Shown here one piece after another: positions 16,675 to 28,111 of a stretch of 64,000 bases of DNA. Below the pieces are notes generated by a model. It was not told the DNA's origin. It saw only the letters and a program-made list of their open reading frames with translations, and did not search any database. Made by a program: the position numbers and the translations under genes. Origin of the DNA: Streptococcus sp. CSL10205-OR2 (lineage in GTDB: Bacteria > Bacillota > Bacilli > Lactobacillales > Streptococcaceae); the NCBI RefSeq assembly GCF_025660655.1, contig NZ_JAOTIN010000007.1, forward strand, positions 1-64,000. The letters are read 5' to 3'. Position 1 is the first letter of the stretch. Each line of letters begins with the position of its first letter.

Positions 16675-18636
16675 CTAATATTTGCCTTGTTCTCTTAAAC
16701 TTTTATGATTTTCTTGAATACGACGGAACATTTTTTCCATGTCTGAATTGGTAAAACTCACTAAAACAGGTCGTCCATGAGGACAGTTGTATGGATTTTT
16801 GCATTGTGACAATTGATTGATGAGATGTCTTGCCGAATAATCATCTAAAGTATGATTGGCTTTGATGCTACGTTTACAACTCATCATAATGGCTAATTCA
16901 GCACGGTAAGTCTTGATTGAGACATGATTTGTCAACAACAACATATCACACATCTCATAGACACCAGATTCAATTTCTTCTTCCTTAAACCAGATAGGAT
17001 GTTCGCGTAAAATAAAGGTGTTTTCCCCATAAGGTTCCAAGTAAATACCGACTTGATTAAGAAGAGGCATTTTTTCTTGTAGATTAAGAAAATCATCTGT
17101 TGGAAACTCGAATAGATAAGGCATTAACAACTGCTGTAAACCTGTGTTGACATCTGCTATTTTATCACGATAATATTCGTATTTGATTCTTTCTTGGGCA
17201 GCATGTTGATCAATAATATAAAGGCCTTCTTTGCCTTGAGCAAAGAGATAAGTACCATGCATTTGACCAAAATATTCTAATTCAGGAAAAACAGATGTCT
17301 CCTCATTTTCAAGATTATCTAAGAGGGATTTTAGTTTACCACTGTTTGTTACATCAATTTCAGGGTGCTCACTATTAAAATCATGCCAATGAGTGCGATT
17401 AGCAAACTTAACAGATGGAGCTACCTTGACAGAGTTGTCAAGTGAGTTGTCAACTTTATTTTCTTGTTGAGAAAACTGGTTTTCTTCTACATAGCTATCC
17501 TTTTCTTCACCAGGATGAACAAAGAAATCTTGTTTCTCATTATCATAATAGAGATTGGTTTGTTTTAAAGAAAGACTAGTTTGAACTGGTTTGGGAAAAC
17601 CTCTTGTACTTGATTTTGCTAAATTTTCAAGTGCATCTGGAATCAAATCATGTTCTTGTAAACTCTCAAAGATAGCTGTCTTAATGAGAGACATCAAATC
17701 CCCTTCTTTAGAGATGCGAACTTCTTGTTTAGTCGGATGAACATTGACATCTGCTAAATAAGGATCTATTTGAATATCAATGACAGCAATTGGAAAACGA
17801 CCAACCATTAATTTACTACCGTAGCCATCTATAATCGCTCTATTGAGTAAGAAATTTTTGATGTAGCGACCATTAATTAAAATGGTTATATAGTTACGAT
17901 TTGCTCTTGTTAGTTCAGGTAAACTAACATAGCCTGACACTTCAAAATCAAGATTGGAGGCTGAAATAGGCACCATTTTTTTAGCTGTACTAACACCATA
18001 AATACCTGCAATAGCTTGATGTAAATCCCCACTCCCAGCAGTTCTAATCAATTCTCTGCCATCACTAAATAAGACAAAGGATACTTCTGGATGAGCAAGA
18101 CTCAAACGATTGACCATATTAACAATATGAGCTAGTTCCGCCTGCAAACTTTTCATATATTTTAATCTAGCCGGTGTATTGAAAAAAAGATTTTCAACAA
18201 TAATCTTAGTCCCAACCGGTGTTGAAATCACTTCTTCTTGTTCAATTTGGCCACCATTAGCAATCAATAAGGTGCCACCTTCTTCAGAAGCTGTCGCTGT
18301 TTTAATAGTCATTAAACTAATTGATGCAATCGAAGGAAGGGCTTCACCTCGAAATCCCAGTGTTCTAATCCGAAATAAATCAGATTGGCTTTTAATTTTA
18401 CTTGTGGCGTGACGTTTGATACTTAAAGCCACATCTTCTTTAGAAATCCCTTCACCATTGTCGGTTACTTGGATTTTTTTCAATCCTGACTCTTCGATCT
18501 CAATGGTAATTTGGCTACTTCCGGCATCAATAGCATTTTCTATCAGTTCTTTCACAACACTACTTGGACGTTCAATCACTTCGCCAGCTGCTATTTGGTT
18601 GGCAAGTGTTTCTGGTAATTCGATAATTTTAGGCAT
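16675..18636 (-). CDS. mutL: DNA mismatch repair protein MutL
   Basis: A 653-residue MutL. The N-terminal GHKL ATPase has [16 protein letters not shown] and [14 protein letters not shown]. The C-terminal domain keeps the nicking endonuclease motif [12 protein letters not shown] together with SCKRSIKAN and CPHGRP, so this is an endonuclease-type MutL, as expected for an organism without MutH. A low-complexity acidic linker lies at about residues 350-450. I chose the ATG at 18636 (MPKIIELP) with AAAGGTG upstream; the in-frame GTG at 18648 is part of that site. It is separated from mutS by a channel gene. Confidence 0.97.
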   Translation of the reverse strand: MPKIIELPETLANQIAAGEVIERPSSVVKELIENAIDAGSSQITIEIEESGLKKIQVTDNGEGISKEDVALSIKRHATSKIKSQSDLFRIRTLGFRGEALPSIASISLMTIKTATASEEGGTLLIANGGQIEQEEVISTPVGTKIIVENLFFNTPARLKYMKSLQAELAHIVNMVNRLSLAHPEVSFVLFSDGRELIRTAGSGDLHQAIAGIYGVSTAKKMVPISASNLDFEVSGYVSLPELTRANRNYITILINGRYIKNFLLNRAIIDGYGSKLMVGRFPIAVIDIQIDPYLADVNVHPTKQEVRISKEGDLMSLIKTAIFESLQEHDLIPDALENLAKSSTRGFPKPVQTSLSLKQTNLYYDNEKQDFFVHPGEEKDSYVEENQFSQQENKVDNSLDNSVKVAPSVKFANRTHWHDFNSEHPEIDVTNSGKLKSLLDNLENEETSVFPELEYFGQMHGTYLFAQGKEGLYIIDQHAAQERIKYEYYRDKIADVNTGLQQLLMPYLFEFPTDDFLNLQEKMPLLNQVGIYLEPYGENTFILREHPIWFKEEEIESGVYEMCDMLLLTNHVSIKTYRAELAIMMSCKRSIKANHTLDDYSARHLINQLSQCKNPYNCPHGRPVLVSFTNSDMEKMFRRIQENHKSLREQGKY

Positions 18637-18703
18637 AATACTTTTCACCTTTTTCTAAGACATGTGTCACTTTTATTTTATCAAGACAAGGTTAATCATT
18701 GGT

Positions 18704-19285
18704 TTACAACTCTTCTTCTAGGATTTTTGCCACTCGTTTATCTGGTATAAACCACATAAGTGCAGCAATAACAAAGATAATCTCGGAGCCAGTGGTAAAA
18801 AATGGACTCATTAAAATAGAGATAATATAGAGCAAAACGGTGAATTTTCCTTTTAAATCTTTCCCAATTATTTTTTTAAGCAAGGCACTTCTTTCACTAT
18901 ATTTAACAACCTGATGTTGTAAAAAGAAGTAAGAGAGAGCCGTCACTAATAAAATCAAACCATAAGTCATAACTGGCACATGACTAGAATAAAAACGACT
19001 AATCCATCCTGTTACAAAGGGAATGAGTGACATGAAAAATAACCATAGAGAATTTGCCCATAGGATTTTGGCATTGACTCTATTAGTACTTGATAATAAC
19101 TGATGGTGATTGTTCCAATAAATAGCCACATAGGTAAAACTTAGAATATAAGAAGCTATATTAGGAATTAGTCTAAACACCGCTTGAAGTGAATCTATCT
19201 CGGGACTTTTTAAATCGATCACCATGACAGTAATGATAATCGCTAAAACGCCATCACTAAAAGCTTCTAATCTTGATTTTGTCAT
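18704..19285 (-). CDS. TMEM175-type potassium channel family protein (DUF1211)
   Basis: A 193-residue membrane protein with about six hydrophobic spans. The first carries the family signature AFSDGVLAIIITVMVIDLK, whose FSD residues help build the pore in bacterial TMEM175 potassium channels. The IYWNNHHQLL segment in the third span is also typical. Bacterial members work as tetramers of one six-helix unit. The ATG at 19285 has a perfect AAAGGAGG 8 bp upstream; the longer frame to 19357 lacks one. It sits alone between mutS and mutL and has no obvious link with repair. Confidence 0.87.
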   Translation of the reverse strand: MTKSRLEAFSDGVLAIIITVMVIDLKSPEIDSLQAVFRLIPNIASYILSFTYVAIYWNNHHQLLSSTNRVNAKILWANSLWLFFMSLIPFVTGWISRFYSSHVPVMTYGLILLVTALSYFFLQHQVVKYSERSALLKKIIGKDLKGKFTVLLYIISILMSPFFTTGSEIIFVIAALMWFIPDKRVAKILEEEL

Positions 19286-19404
19286 CACTTCAACCTCCTT
19301 TAATGATTTTGGTAGGGATGATTTTAGTCTTGTTGTTGTTTTTCTATTATACCACACAAAGAAAAGAAAGAAATTGAAAGACTTGGACTATCTAATGACA
19401 ATCA

Positions 19405-19450
19405 ATAAGTCACAAAACAAGAAAAGAGAACATTCTATTTTGTGACTTAT
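19405..19450 (-). terminator. Terminator after mutS
   Basis: A perfect 13-bp stem ATAAGTCACAAAA / TTTTGTGACTTAT with a 20-nt loop lies 16 bp after the mutS stop and separates mutS from the channel gene. Confidence 0.65.
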
Positions 19451-19466
19451 CTTCATTATTCAGTTA

Positions 19467-22001
19467 TTACCTCTTCAATGCCTTTTGTAAATCCAGCAAT
19501 TCATTTAAGGCCTCTATTGGTGTCATATTCATCACATCAAGCGAGCTTAATCGTTCTAAAACAGTTTGTTGTTCTTCCTCAAAAAGAGTTAATGGTTTGG
19601 TTTGAGCGTTTATTGTTTTTTCCGTTGATACTGGCATCACAGCATGAGACTCAAACTGAGTTAAAAGAGTGTCTGCCCTTTTAAGTAACATTATTGGCAA
19701 ACCAGCAATTTTTGCTACATGAATACCGTAAGATTTATCAGCAGGACCTTCTGCAATCTTGTGTAAGAAAGTCACTTCACCATTTTGTTCTAACGTTGAG
19801 ACATGAACATTAACAAGTTGTGTCAAGTTTGTTGACAGGCTTGTCAACTCGTGATAGTGAGTCGCAAACATTGTTTTAGCACCAATATGGTTATGAATGT
19901 GTTCAATAATGGCTTGGGCAAGAGCCATCCCATCATAAGTGGCTGTCCCTCTACCTAACTCATCAAATAAAATAAGGGAATTTTTGCTCGCTTTTTTGAT
20001 AGCGTGGTTAGCCTCCATCATCTCCACCATAAAGGTTGACTGTCCTGAAATTAAATCATCTGCTGCACCAATTCTAGTGAAAATGGCATCAAAAATTGGA
20101 ATGTCAGCCGATTGAGCGGCTACAAATGAACCCATCTGAGCCATGACAATGGTTAAAGCGAGTTGTCTCATATAAGTTGACTTCCCACTCATATTTGGGC
20201 CAGTGATCAATTGGATATTTGTTGTGGCATCAAACACAATACTATTTGGAATATATTCTTGTGTTCCCATAACTTTTTCCACAACAGCATGTCGTCCTTG
20301 CTCAATTTGAATCTGGCCTGTTTGATTAAATGTCGGACGGACATAACGATTGTTTTCAGCTACTTGAGCTAAACTCTGCAAAACATCAACTGTGGCAATT
20401 TGCTTGGCTAGTTTTTGTAACCTAGCAATATATTTTTCAACTTGACTTCTCACGCGCATGAAAATATCATATTCTAACTGTGCAGAATAATCACGCGCTT
20501 CAAGCATTTCACCTTCAATTTTAGCCAGTTCTGCTGTACCAAAACGCTCTGAATTTTTTAGGGTTGCCTTTCTGAAAAAATAATCAGGAACAAGGCTAAG
20601 GTTAGAATTAGTCACATGGAAATAATAACCATCTTTTTTATTGTAATCAATTTTTAGCGTTGAAATACCTGTTGCTTGTTTTTCCTTAGCTTCAATATCA
20701 GCAATCCAGCTAGTCCCTTCCCGCATGATTTTACGATAATGGTCTAGCCTATCATCAAATCCAGTTCTAATAATATTGCCTTCAGTGATGGTTGCAGAAG
20801 CATTGGTATCTATCGCTAAACGAATCAATTCTTCCAACTCTGACAAAGGATCCATCTCGTTGACAAGATCTTCTAAACTAGAATGAGAAAAGCTTTCTAA
20901 AATGGCTTTAATATAGGGGACTTGTGCCAAGGTGTGTCCCAGTTGGATTAAATCTTTCGGATTAGCTTTCCCAAAAGAAACGCGACTAGCTAATCGTTCG
21001 ATATCATAGACCCCTTTGAGACTTTCTGTCAAATCACTACGCTCAATAAATTGTTCTAAAAACACTTGGATAATGTCTTGTCTTTGAACAATCTTTTGTT
21101 GATTGATGAGGGGTCGATCAATCCATTGACGCAACAAACGCATTCCCATGGCTGTTTTTGTGTTGTCAAGCAACCAAAAAAGACTGCCATTTTTTTTATT
21201 AGTTCTAGCATTTTCTAACAAATCCAAACTACTTTTTGTGGTGTAGGTCATCTGAAGGTAATCTTTAATCTCATAATGGACTAACTTTTGGAGATGGCTC
21301 AATTCACGCATCTGCGTTGTTTTAATGTAGTAAAGTAATTTAGATGCTGCTGATACTTCTACTGGATTAAGGTCTACATTAAGTAAAGGATGATTTTCTT
21401 CTTGCGGTTGATAAGAAACAATCACGTTCATTTTCTTTTCAAGAAGATCTTGATTCTCCTCATCAAGTTCATAACCTACCACCACTTCTTTGGCTTTTAG
21501 GTTCAAAATTTCACTGCAGACGCTTGAAAAATCGGGTAAAACGGTCGCATAAAATTCACCTGTCGATAAATCCATATAGGATAAGCCAAAAAGATCTTGA
21601 TTGGTGTCAATGGCAATCAGATAATTGTTATTAGCATCTGGTTTAGAAGAGTCAACTGCTGTTCCTGGTGTCACCACTTGAACAACTTCTCTTTTAACCA
21701 CTCCCACTGCTTGCTTTGGGTCCTCCATTTGTTCAGCAATAGCCACCTTATAACCCAAATCAATTAAAACATCAATATACTGTTGCGCTGAATGATAAGG
21801 AACCCCTGCCATTGGAATAGGATTTTCAGCATTTTTATTGCGACTGGTTAAACTGATTTCAAGAATTTGAGCGGCTTTAACGGCATCATCATAAAATAGT
21901 TCATAAAAATCACCCATGCGAAAGAGTAAAAAGGCATCAGGGTAATCTTTTTTGATGTCGAGATACTGCTGCATCCCTGGAGAAATTTTTTCTTTTGTCA
22001 T
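19467..22001 (-). CDS. mutS: DNA mismatch repair protein MutS
   Basis: An 844-residue mismatch-recognition ATPase. The N-terminal mismatch-binding motif is [13 protein letters not shown] (the Phe-x-Glu wedge), the Walker A is [13 protein letters not shown], and [16 protein letters not shown] plus ATHYHEL complete the ABC-type ATPase. The length is usual for Firmicutes (hexA type). It is followed by its own hairpin terminator and preceded by argR with a 78-bp gap. The ATG at 22001 is preceded by AGAGAGGAAGC. Confidence 0.97.
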   Translation of the reverse strand: MTKEKISPGMQQYLDIKKDYPDAFLLFRMGDFYELFYDDAVKAAQILEISLTSRNKNAENPIPMAGVPYHSAQQYIDVLIDLGYKVAIAEQMEDPKQAVGVVKREVVQVVTPGTAVDSSKPDANNNYLIAIDTNQDLFGLSYMDLSTGEFYATVLPDFSSVCSEILNLKAKEVVVGYELDEENQDLLEKKMNVIVSYQPQEENHPLLNVDLNPVEVSAASKLLYYIKTTQMRELSHLQKLVHYEIKDYLQMTYTTKSSLDLLENARTNKKNGSLFWLLDNTKTAMGMRLLRQWIDRPLINQQKIVQRQDIIQVFLEQFIERSDLTESLKGVYDIERLASRVSFGKANPKDLIQLGHTLAQVPYIKAILESFSHSSLEDLVNEMDPLSELEELIRLAIDTNASATITEGNIIRTGFDDRLDHYRKIMREGTSWIADIEAKEKQATGISTLKIDYNKKDGYYFHVTNSNLSLVPDYFFRKATLKNSERFGTAELAKIEGEMLEARDYSAQLEYDIFMRVRSQVEKYIARLQKLAKQIATVDVLQSLAQVAENNRYVRPTFNQTGQIQIEQGRHAVVEKVMGTQEYIPNSIVFDATTNIQLITGPNMSGKSTYMRQLALTIVMAQMGSFVAAQSADIPIFDAIFTRIGAADDLISGQSTFMVEMMEANHAIKKASKNSLILFDELGRGTATYDGMALAQAIIEHIHNHIGAKTMFATHYHELTSLSTNLTQLVNVHVSTLEQNGEVTFLHKIAEGPADKSYGIHVAKIAGLPIMLLKRADTLLTQFESHAVMPVSTEKTINAQTKPLTLFEEEQQTVLERLSSLDVMNMTPIEALNELLDLQKALKR

Positions 22002-22079
22002 TGTCTGCTTCCTCTCTTACTAAAACACTACTATCTCTTTTGGTCGGTTGATAAAATCATTTTTACCATCTCAGTCAGA

Positions 22080-22508
22080 TTAAAATAAATCTTGCTCGTA
22101 CAGTTTAGCAATCTCTTCATTTTTACAGATGATTAATAAGGTATCTGCACCAGCTAGAGTTCCTAGAATATTAGCATCGTTTTTGCTGTCAATAAAATTA
22201 GCTAAAACATCAGCTTCACCAAGATCGGTATGGATAACCAACATGAAAGCTGCTCTAGAAACAGATAAGATATATTTTTTAACAATCGGTTTAAAATAGC
22301 GGCTGGATTGCTGAGAAAGACTATAAAATGCTTGCCCTTTCTCTTGACGATGTTTCATAAGACCAATTTCACGTAAATCACGAGATAGAGTGGCCTGTGT
22401 GACAACGATACCTTCTTCTGACAATCTTCTCTTTAATGCTTCTTGTGTTGCTATTTTTTCCAAACGAATAATTTGCTTAATGGTTTGGTGTCGTTCTCGT
22501 TTATTCAT
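22080..22508 (-). CDS. argR: ArgR family transcriptional regulator
   Basis: A 142-residue arginine-responsive repressor. The N-terminal winged helix shows [15 protein letters not shown], the DNA-recognition signature, and the C-terminal oligomerisation and arginine-binding domain shows [15 protein letters not shown] and [14 protein letters not shown]. The ATG at 22508 has AGGTG 6 bp upstream; a GTG at 22517 lies inside that site. It is divergent from argS, an arrangement common in streptococci, which usually carry two or three ArgR paralogues. Control of arginine biosynthesis or the arginine deiminase pathway is likely, but which paralogue this is cannot be decided here. Confidence 0.93.
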   Translation of the reverse strand: MNKRERHQTIKQIIRLEKIATQEALKRRLSEEGIVVTQATLSRDLREIGLMKHRQEKGQAFYSLSQQSSRYFKPIVKKYILSVSRAAFMLVIHTDLGEADVLANFIDSKNDANILGTLAGADTLLIICKNEEIAKLYEQDLF

Positions 22509-22675
22509 CGAAATCACCTATCTTGTATAATTATCCTTAAAAGTATACCAAATTTTCCTTTATTTTGCACTCTTCTCCTATACTATACCATAACAAAGAG
22601 CCCTCTTATCATTTAGTAAACATGTTTTTTAGCCATTCAACTATTTTTTCTTGGACAGGGATTGATTTTTCCTCC

Positions 22676-22698
22676 TTTTCACCTAAAAATGGTGAAAA
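22676..22698. promoter_or_regulatory. Inverted repeat between argR and argS
   Basis: TTTTCACC and GGTGAAAA form a perfect 8-bp inverted repeat with a 7-bp spacer in the 275-bp argR-argS gap. It could be an operator or a small hairpin. It does not look like a classical ARG box. Confidence 0.35.
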
Positions 22699-22783
22699 TT
22701 TATACCATTAACAAGATATTTCCGTCATAATGACGTTTTTTATGTTAAAATATAAGAAACAATTAACAGTTTAGGAGTCAAAG

Positions 22784-24472
22784 ATGGATACAAAACAACT
22801 TATTGCTAAAAAAATTACCGCTGTTGCTGATTTAGAATTTGAAACAGTCCTCAATTTACTTGAAGTTCCCAAAAATTCGAACATGGGAGACCTTGCCTTT
22901 CCAGCTTTTTCTTTAGCTAAAGTATTAAGAAAAGCACCACAAATGATTGCTCAAGAAATCGTAGAGAAAATCGATAAAGACGGATTTGAAAAAGTAGAGG
23001 CTGTTGGTCCTTATATCAACTTTTTCCTAGATAAAGAAAAATTATCTCATCAGATTTTGTTGGACGTTATCAAACATGGTGATGATTATGGTCAACAACA
23101 CATTGGCGAAAATAAAAATATTGTTATCGACATGTCAAGTCCAAACATTGCTAAGCCATTTTCAATTGGACATTTACGCTCAACAGTTATTGGTGATGCC
23201 TTATCTAACATCTTCCAAAAAATGGGGTACAAAACGATTAAAGTTAACCATTTAGGAGACTGGGGCAAACAATTTGGGATGTTAATTGTTGCTTATAAAA
23301 AATGGGGTGACAAAGAGGCTGTTGAAAAAGACCCGATTAATGAATTATTAAAACTCTATGTCCGTATCAACGCTGAAGTCAAAGATCATCCAGAACTCGA
23401 TGACGAAGCAAGAGATTGGTTCCTAAGACTTGAAAACGGTGATGAAGAAGCTCTTCAATTATGGCAATGGTTCCGTGATGAAAGTCTGATTGAATTTAAC
23501 CGTATTTATGACTTGATGAAGATTTCCTTTGATAGTTATAACGGTGAAGCCTTCTACAATGATAAAATGCAAGAAATTCTTGATTTATTAGAAGAGAAGA
23601 ATCTCTTGCAAGAATCTAAAGGGGCACAAGTCGTTAACCTTGAAAAATATGGCATCGAACATCCAGCTTTAATTAAAAAATCAGATGGTGCCACACTCTA
23701 CATCACTCGTGACTTAGCCGCAGCACTTTACCGTCATCGTCATTATGATTTTGCCAAAGCGGTTTATGTGGTAGGACAAGAACAAGCCTCTCACTTCAAA
23801 CAATTAAAAGCCGTCTTATCTGAAATGTCTTATGACTGGAGTGAGAATATTAGCCACGTTTCCTTTGGTCTTGTAACAAGTAACGGTACTAAGTTCTCAA
23901 CACGTAAAGGAAATGTTATCCTACTTGAGCCGACTATTAATGAGGCTATCAATCGTGCATTGACACAAATTGAAGCTAAAAATCCTAACCTTGAAAATAA
24001 AGAAGATGTTGCCCAAGCAGTTGGTGTTGGAGCGATTAAATTCTACGATTTGAAAACTGACCGAACAAATGGTTATGATTTCAACTTAGAAACAATGGTA
24101 TCGTTTGAAGGAGAAACTGGTCCTTATGTACAGTACGCTCATGCACGTATCCAATCAATCCTTAAAAAGGCTGACTTTACACCAAGTACTAGCGGTGATT
24201 ACAAGTTAAGTGACTCTGATAGTTGGGAAATTGTGAAATTACTGCAAGATTTCCCACGCATTATTGCAAGAAGTTCTGATAACTTTGAACCATCAGTTAT
24301 TGCTAAATTTGCCATCAACTTGGCACAAAGCTTTAATCGCTTCTATGCTCATACTCGCATTTTGGACGATAGTCCAGAGCGTGACAGTCGTTTGGCCCTA
24401 TCTTATGCAACAGGAGTTGTATTAAAAGAAGCCCTTCGCTTACTAGGTGTTGAAGCTCCAAATGAAATGTAA
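22784..24472 (+). CDS. argS: Arginyl-tRNA synthetase
   Basis: A 562-residue class I synthetase that charges tRNA-Arg. The HIGH motif appears as [16 protein letters not shown], and the KMSKS loop is degenerate ([12 protein letters not shown]), as is normal for Firmicutes ArgRS. The N-terminal Add1 domain and the C-terminal anticodon-binding helices ([25 protein letters not shown]) are present. The start is preceded by TTAGGAG. No T-box was seen in the leader; a short CGTCA/TGACG hairpin with six T lies at 22723-22741. It has a terminator shared with the convergent yitT gene. Confidence 0.97.
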   Translation: MDTKQLIAKKITAVADLEFETVLNLLEVPKNSNMGDLAFPAFSLAKVLRKAPQMIAQEIVEKIDKDGFEKVEAVGPYINFFLDKEKLSHQILLDVIKHGDDYGQQHIGENKNIVIDMSSPNIAKPFSIGHLRSTVIGDALSNIFQKMGYKTIKVNHLGDWGKQFGMLIVAYKKWGDKEAVEKDPINELLKLYVRINAEVKDHPELDDEARDWFLRLENGDEEALQLWQWFRDESLIEFNRIYDLMKISFDSYNGEAFYNDKMQEILDLLEEKNLLQESKGAQVVNLEKYGIEHPALIKKSDGATLYITRDLAAALYRHRHYDFAKAVYVVGQEQASHFKQLKAVLSEMSYDWSENISHVSFGLVTSNGTKFSTRKGNVILLEPTINEAINRALTQIEAKNPNLENKEDVAQAVGVGAIKFYDLKTDRTNGYDFNLETMVSFEGETGPYVQYAHARIQSILKKADFTPSTSGDYKLSDSDSWEIVKLLQDFPRIIARSSDNFEPSVIAKFAINLAQSFNRFYAHTRILDDSPERDSRLALSYATGVVLKEALRLLGVEAPNEM

Positions 24473-24480
24473 CAACGAGA

Positions 24481-24510
24481 AAAACTTCAGTCAATGACTG
24501 AAGTTTTTTT
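24481..24510. terminator. Bidirectional terminator argS/YitT
   Basis: AAAACTTCAGTC (24481-24492) pairs perfectly with GACTGAAGTTTT (24496-24507) around AAT and is followed by further T. It serves both convergent genes. Confidence 0.85.
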
Positions 24511-25390
24511 ATTTCTTGGGTAATTTTAACATCGGTCTGCGATTGACAATGAAATCTGGACTGACGACCTCTTCAATAGCCATGATGGAAATGAAGGCCC
24601 TAGGATCTATCTCCTCCATCACTTTTTTAACTTCACGAATCTCTGTTGGTGACATAGCTACATAAATAACATTTTTCTTATGACCAGAATAGGCACCCTC
24701 TCCTTGAAGGTAGGTAACTCCTCTTCCGATGTCTTCAATGATAAATTTTGCAATTTCAGCTGATTTATCAGAAATGATAAACATGCCACGAACCGAATAC
24801 CCACCATTTTCAACCAGATGAACGACCTGACTGAACATAAAACTAGCAATTAAAGCATACATCATCCGTGGAACAGAAACATAGGTTAATGATAATAACA
24901 TAACAAAGATGTCAAAACCTAGGAGGGCTTGGCTGAGTTGGATACCAAACTTATCTTCGATAATCCTTGCAATAATGTCTGAGCCACCTGTTGTTCCACC
25001 ATAGCGAAAGACAATCCCGCTTCCAAGACCTGCACCAATCCCTGCAATCAAAGAAATAACAAGATAATCATGTTGCAAATCAAGATTGAGTGGTATTTTT
25101 TGGAAGATATAAACAAACAAATACATGGTACTAATCCCATAAACGGTATAAGCCATCGCTCTCTTACCAAAAATATAAGCTCCCCACAAAACAAGTGGTA
25201 AATTCAGGAGATAACCTGAATAAGAAGGGTTAATATTAAACAAATGGTGAAAAACCAAGGTTAAACCAGCCAATCCCCCTTCAGCAATTTTGTTTTGCAT
25301 GTTCAAATTAACAAAACCAAAGGCATAAATAGCAGTACCAAGGGTGATAAAGAAAAAATTTTTGGGATGAAAAACATATTTTTGTTTCAT
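24509..25390 (-). CDS. YitT family membrane protein (copy 1)
   Basis: A 293-residue protein with five or six hydrophobic spans in an N-terminal YitT/DUF161 domain (GTAIYAFGFVNLNMQNKIAEGGLAG cut here into spans; FRYGGTTGGSDIIARI) and a C-terminal DUF2179 cytoplasmic domain (RGVTYLQGEGAYSG, then VMEEIDPRAFISI). Family members are thought to be transporters, but no substrate is firmly established. It lies 24 bp after a second YitT gene and downstream of aspS, so the pair is probably cotranscribed with hisS-aspS. It is roughly a third identical in pattern to its neighbour, which suggests an old duplication. Confidence 0.87.
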   Translation of the reverse strand: MKQKYVFHPKNFFFITLGTAIYAFGFVNLNMQNKIAEGGLAGLTLVFHHLFNINPSYSGYLLNLPLVLWGAYIFGKRAMAYTVYGISTMYLFVYIFQKIPLNLDLQHDYLVISLIAGIGAGLGSGIVFRYGGTTGGSDIIARIIEDKFGIQLSQALLGFDIFVMLLSLTYVSVPRMMYALIASFMFSQVVHLVENGGYSVRGMFIISDKSAEIAKFIIEDIGRGVTYLQGEGAYSGHKKNVIYVAMSPTEIREVKKVMEEIDPRAFISIMAIEEVVSPDFIVNRRPMLKLPKK

Positions 25391-25414
25391 TTATTCTCCT
25401 ATACTATAGTAAGA

Positions 25415-26359
25415 TTATCGATCATCTTCTGTAAAGCGACCAATGATGTGAACATTTTCTGAGACCGACACAAATGCTGTTGGATCGGTTTTTTGCATAA
25501 TTGTTCTGAATTCATTGTACTCAGCACGTGAAATAATCGTGATGAGCACAGATTTTTTTTCATGTTTATAAGTGCCCTCTGCTTCATTGATAGACGTTAC
25601 TCCTCGATGGAGTTTCTTGTGAATCATTCGGATCACTTTATCAGGTTTACTAGTGATAATCATGGCTTGCATTTTTCGTTGTTTCGTAAAGACGGCATCT
25701 GTTACTCGACCAGAGACAAAGATAGCAACCATGGAATAAAGGGCATATTGCCAACCAAAAAGAATCCCTGCAAACAGCATGATAAAACCATTGAGAATCA
25801 TTGAGATATTACCAACATCTCTACCCGTTTTTCTTCTAATAGCGACACTTATAATATCTGTGCCACCACTTGAAATATTGGCTCTAAAACCAAGGCCTAC
25901 ACCTACACCCATGAACAGCCCGCCAAAAATAGCATTAATCAACGGATCAGTCGTTAATGTTGCTTGAGGCATAAACTGAACAAAGAGTGAGCTTAAAGTG
26001 ACTGAGATAAAGGTAAAAACGGTAAATTTTCTTCCTATCCGGTACCAAGCCATTATAAGTAAGGGGATGTTTAAGAAGTAGTAGAAAAAAGCAACAGACA
26101 ATCTTAATCCAACAGTTCTAAAAATAACTGCTGAAATGATTTGAGATAGACCTGTCACGCCACTTGAGTAGACGTGTCCAGGTTGAAAAAAGAAATTGAC
26201 AGCAATACTAAACAATAAACCAGTCAGAACCGCTGCTGAAATCTTTTCACCATACTTTTCTCTAGAAATACCTCTTAAGGTCTTAAAAAGACCTACTTTT
26301 TTTGCCCAACGATTAATAATAAATTTAATGCGCTTGCTTAAGGATGCTTTTTTAATCAT
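25415..26359 (-). CDS. YitT family membrane protein (copy 2)
   Basis: A 314-residue paralogue of the adjacent protein. It has a basic N-terminus ([19 protein letters not shown]), hydrophobic spans with the conserved [18 protein letters not shown] and [14 protein letters not shown] glycine-rich stretches, and a C-terminal DUF2179 domain with [13 protein letters not shown] and [15 protein letters not shown]. The start overlaps the aspS stop by 8 bp, showing translational coupling to aspS. The function of YitT proteins is unproven. Tandem copies may form a hetero-oligomer, but this is only inference. Confidence 0.87.
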   Translation of the reverse strand: MIKKASLSKRIKFIINRWAKKVGLFKTLRGISREKYGEKISAAVLTGLLFSIAVNFFFQPGHVYSSGVTGLSQIISAVIFRTVGLRLSVAFFYYFLNIPLLIMAWYRIGRKFTVFTFISVTLSSLFVQFMPQATLTTDPLINAIFGGLFMGVGVGLGFRANISSGGTDIISVAIRRKTGRDVGNISMILNGFIMLFAGILFGWQYALYSMVAIFVSGRVTDAVFTKQRKMQAMIITSKPDKVIRMIHKKLHRGVTSINEAEGTYKHEKKSVLITIISRAEYNEFRTIMQKTDPTAFVSVSENVHIIGRFTEDDR

Positions 26360-28100
26360 TTTTTTTCACTGCTAAAGATAATTCTTCTAATTGTTTCTTT
26401 GAAACAATACTTGGTGCTTGCGTCATTGGATCAATGGCGCGATTATTTTTTGGAAAGGCAATAACCTCTCGTATATTTTCTTTTCCTGCTAAAAGCATCA
26501 CAAAGCGATCGAGCCCAAGAGCTAAACCACCGTGTGGTGGAAAACCATAATCCATGGCATCTAATAAGAAGCCAAATTGTTCATAGGCGTCTTCTGTCTT
26601 AAAGCCTAAAGCTTTCAACATTCTTTCTTGAATGTCCTTTTCATTAATCCGTAAACTACCACCACCAAGTTCATAACCATTTAAAACAATGTCATAAGCA
26701 ACAGCTTTCACTTTACTCAAGTCACCTTCTAATTCAGCAACGGTTTCTTTTTGTGGCAAGGTAAAGGGATGGTGAGCACTGGTGTAACGTTCTTCTTCTT
26801 TTGACCATTCAAACATTGGCCAATCAACCACCCATAAAAAGTTGAATTGTGACTCATCAATGAGGTTGAGTTCTTTGGCAATACGTGTTCTAAGAGCCCC
26901 TAGTGTGTCATTCACAATAGCAAGTTCATCTGCGACAAATAAAACCAAATCATTATTGCTTAACTGTAAAGCATCTGTCAACTTGTCTGTTATTGTTGTT
27001 AAAAATTTTGCAATGGGACCTGTCAAGTTGTTGTCAATATACTTCACCCAAGCTAATCCTTTAGCCCCATATTGTTTAGCAGTTTCTGTTAGCTTGTCAA
27101 TGTCTTTACGCGAATAGTTACTTGCGGCATCTTTAACCACAATGGCTTTAACACTTGGTGCTTCAGAAAATACTTTGAAATCTGTCGTACGAACAAGTTC
27201 TGACACATCTTGTAAAAGCATCTCGTATCTTGTGTCTGGCTTATCACTACCGTATAAATTCATGGCATCGTCATAAGACATTCTTGGTAATGGTAGCGTA
27301 AGGTCAATGCCTTTTACTTCTTTCATCACCTTAGCAATCAAACCCTCAACAATGGTTTGAATTTCTTCCTCTGATAAAAATGAGGTTTCAAGGTCGACTT
27401 GTGTAAACTCAGGTTGACGGTCTCCTCTTAAATCTTCATCACGGAAACACTTAACAATCTGATAATAGCGATCAAAACCTGAGGCCATTAATAATTGCTT
27501 GGTGATTTGAGGACTTTGCGGCAGTGCATAGAAATGCCCTTCACTAATACGACTAGGAACAAGATAATCACGCGCACCTTCTGGCGTTGATTTTGAAAGC
27601 ATTGGTGTTTCAACATCAATAAATTCAAGATTATCTAGATAGTTTCTCATGATATGAGTCACTTTGGCGCGTAGTTTAAAGTTTTCTAACATGCTTGGGC
27701 GACGTAAATCAAGATAGCGATAACGAAGACGAATATCATCATTCACTTCGATATGGTCTCTGATTTCAAAAGGTGTTGTTTTCGCTGTGTTTAAAATGGT
27801 TAGATTGGTAACGTGAACTTCAATTTTTCCTGTCGCTAGCTTAGGATTTTCTTGATCTCGTTTTTCCACTTTACCTGCGACTTCAATAACATATTCGTTT
27901 CTTAGGCTATCTGCAATTGACACTACTTCTTGACTAGCCACTTCTGGATTGATTACCAGTTGGACAACCCCTTCACGGTCTCTAAGGTCAATAAAGATGA
28001 GCCCTCCTAAGTCTCTACGTCTATCTACCCATCCTTTTAGGACGACGTCACTTCCTTCATGTTCTAATCGAACACGTCCTGCATACATTGATCGCTTCAT
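26352..28100 (-). CDS. aspS: Aspartyl-tRNA synthetase
   Basis: A 582-residue bacterial-type class II synthetase: N-terminal OB-fold anticodon-binding domain ([22 protein letters not shown]), catalytic motif 2 ([16 protein letters not shown]), a GAD insertion domain at about residues 290-420, and motif 3 ([15 protein letters not shown]). I chose the ATG at 28100 (MKRSMYAGR), which has GGAG 6 bp upstream and gives the usual streptococcal length; an ATG at 28112 overlaps the hisS stop (TAATG) and also has an AAGGA. It is cotranscribed with hisS. Confidence 0.96.
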   Translation of the reverse strand: MKRSMYAGRVRLEHEGSDVVLKGWVDRRRDLGGLIFIDLRDREGVVQLVINPEVASQEVVSIADSLRNEYVIEVAGKVEKRDQENPKLATGKIEVHVTNLTILNTAKTTPFEIRDHIEVNDDIRLRYRYLDLRRPSMLENFKLRAKVTHIMRNYLDNLEFIDVETPMLSKSTPEGARDYLVPSRISEGHFYALPQSPQITKQLLMASGFDRYYQIVKCFRDEDLRGDRQPEFTQVDLETSFLSEEEIQTIVEGLIAKVMKEVKGIDLTLPLPRMSYDDAMNLYGSDKPDTRYEMLLQDVSELVRTTDFKVFSEAPSVKAIVVKDAASNYSRKDIDKLTETAKQYGAKGLAWVKYIDNNLTGPIAKFLTTITDKLTDALQLSNNDLVLFVADELAIVNDTLGALRTRIAKELNLIDESQFNFLWVVDWPMFEWSKEEERYTSAHHPFTLPQKETVAELEGDLSKVKAVAYDIVLNGYELGGGSLRINEKDIQERMLKALGFKTEDAYEQFGFLLDAMDYGFPPHGGLALGLDRFVMLLAGKENIREVIAFPKNNRAIDPMTQAPSIVSKKQLEELSLAVKKND

Positions 28101-28111
28101 AAATTTCTCCA

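Noticed and set aside
22509..22783. Possible T-box before argS
   Set aside because: No T-box antiterminator core (AGGGTGGNACCGCG) is present; only a short hairpin with six T and an inverted repeat.
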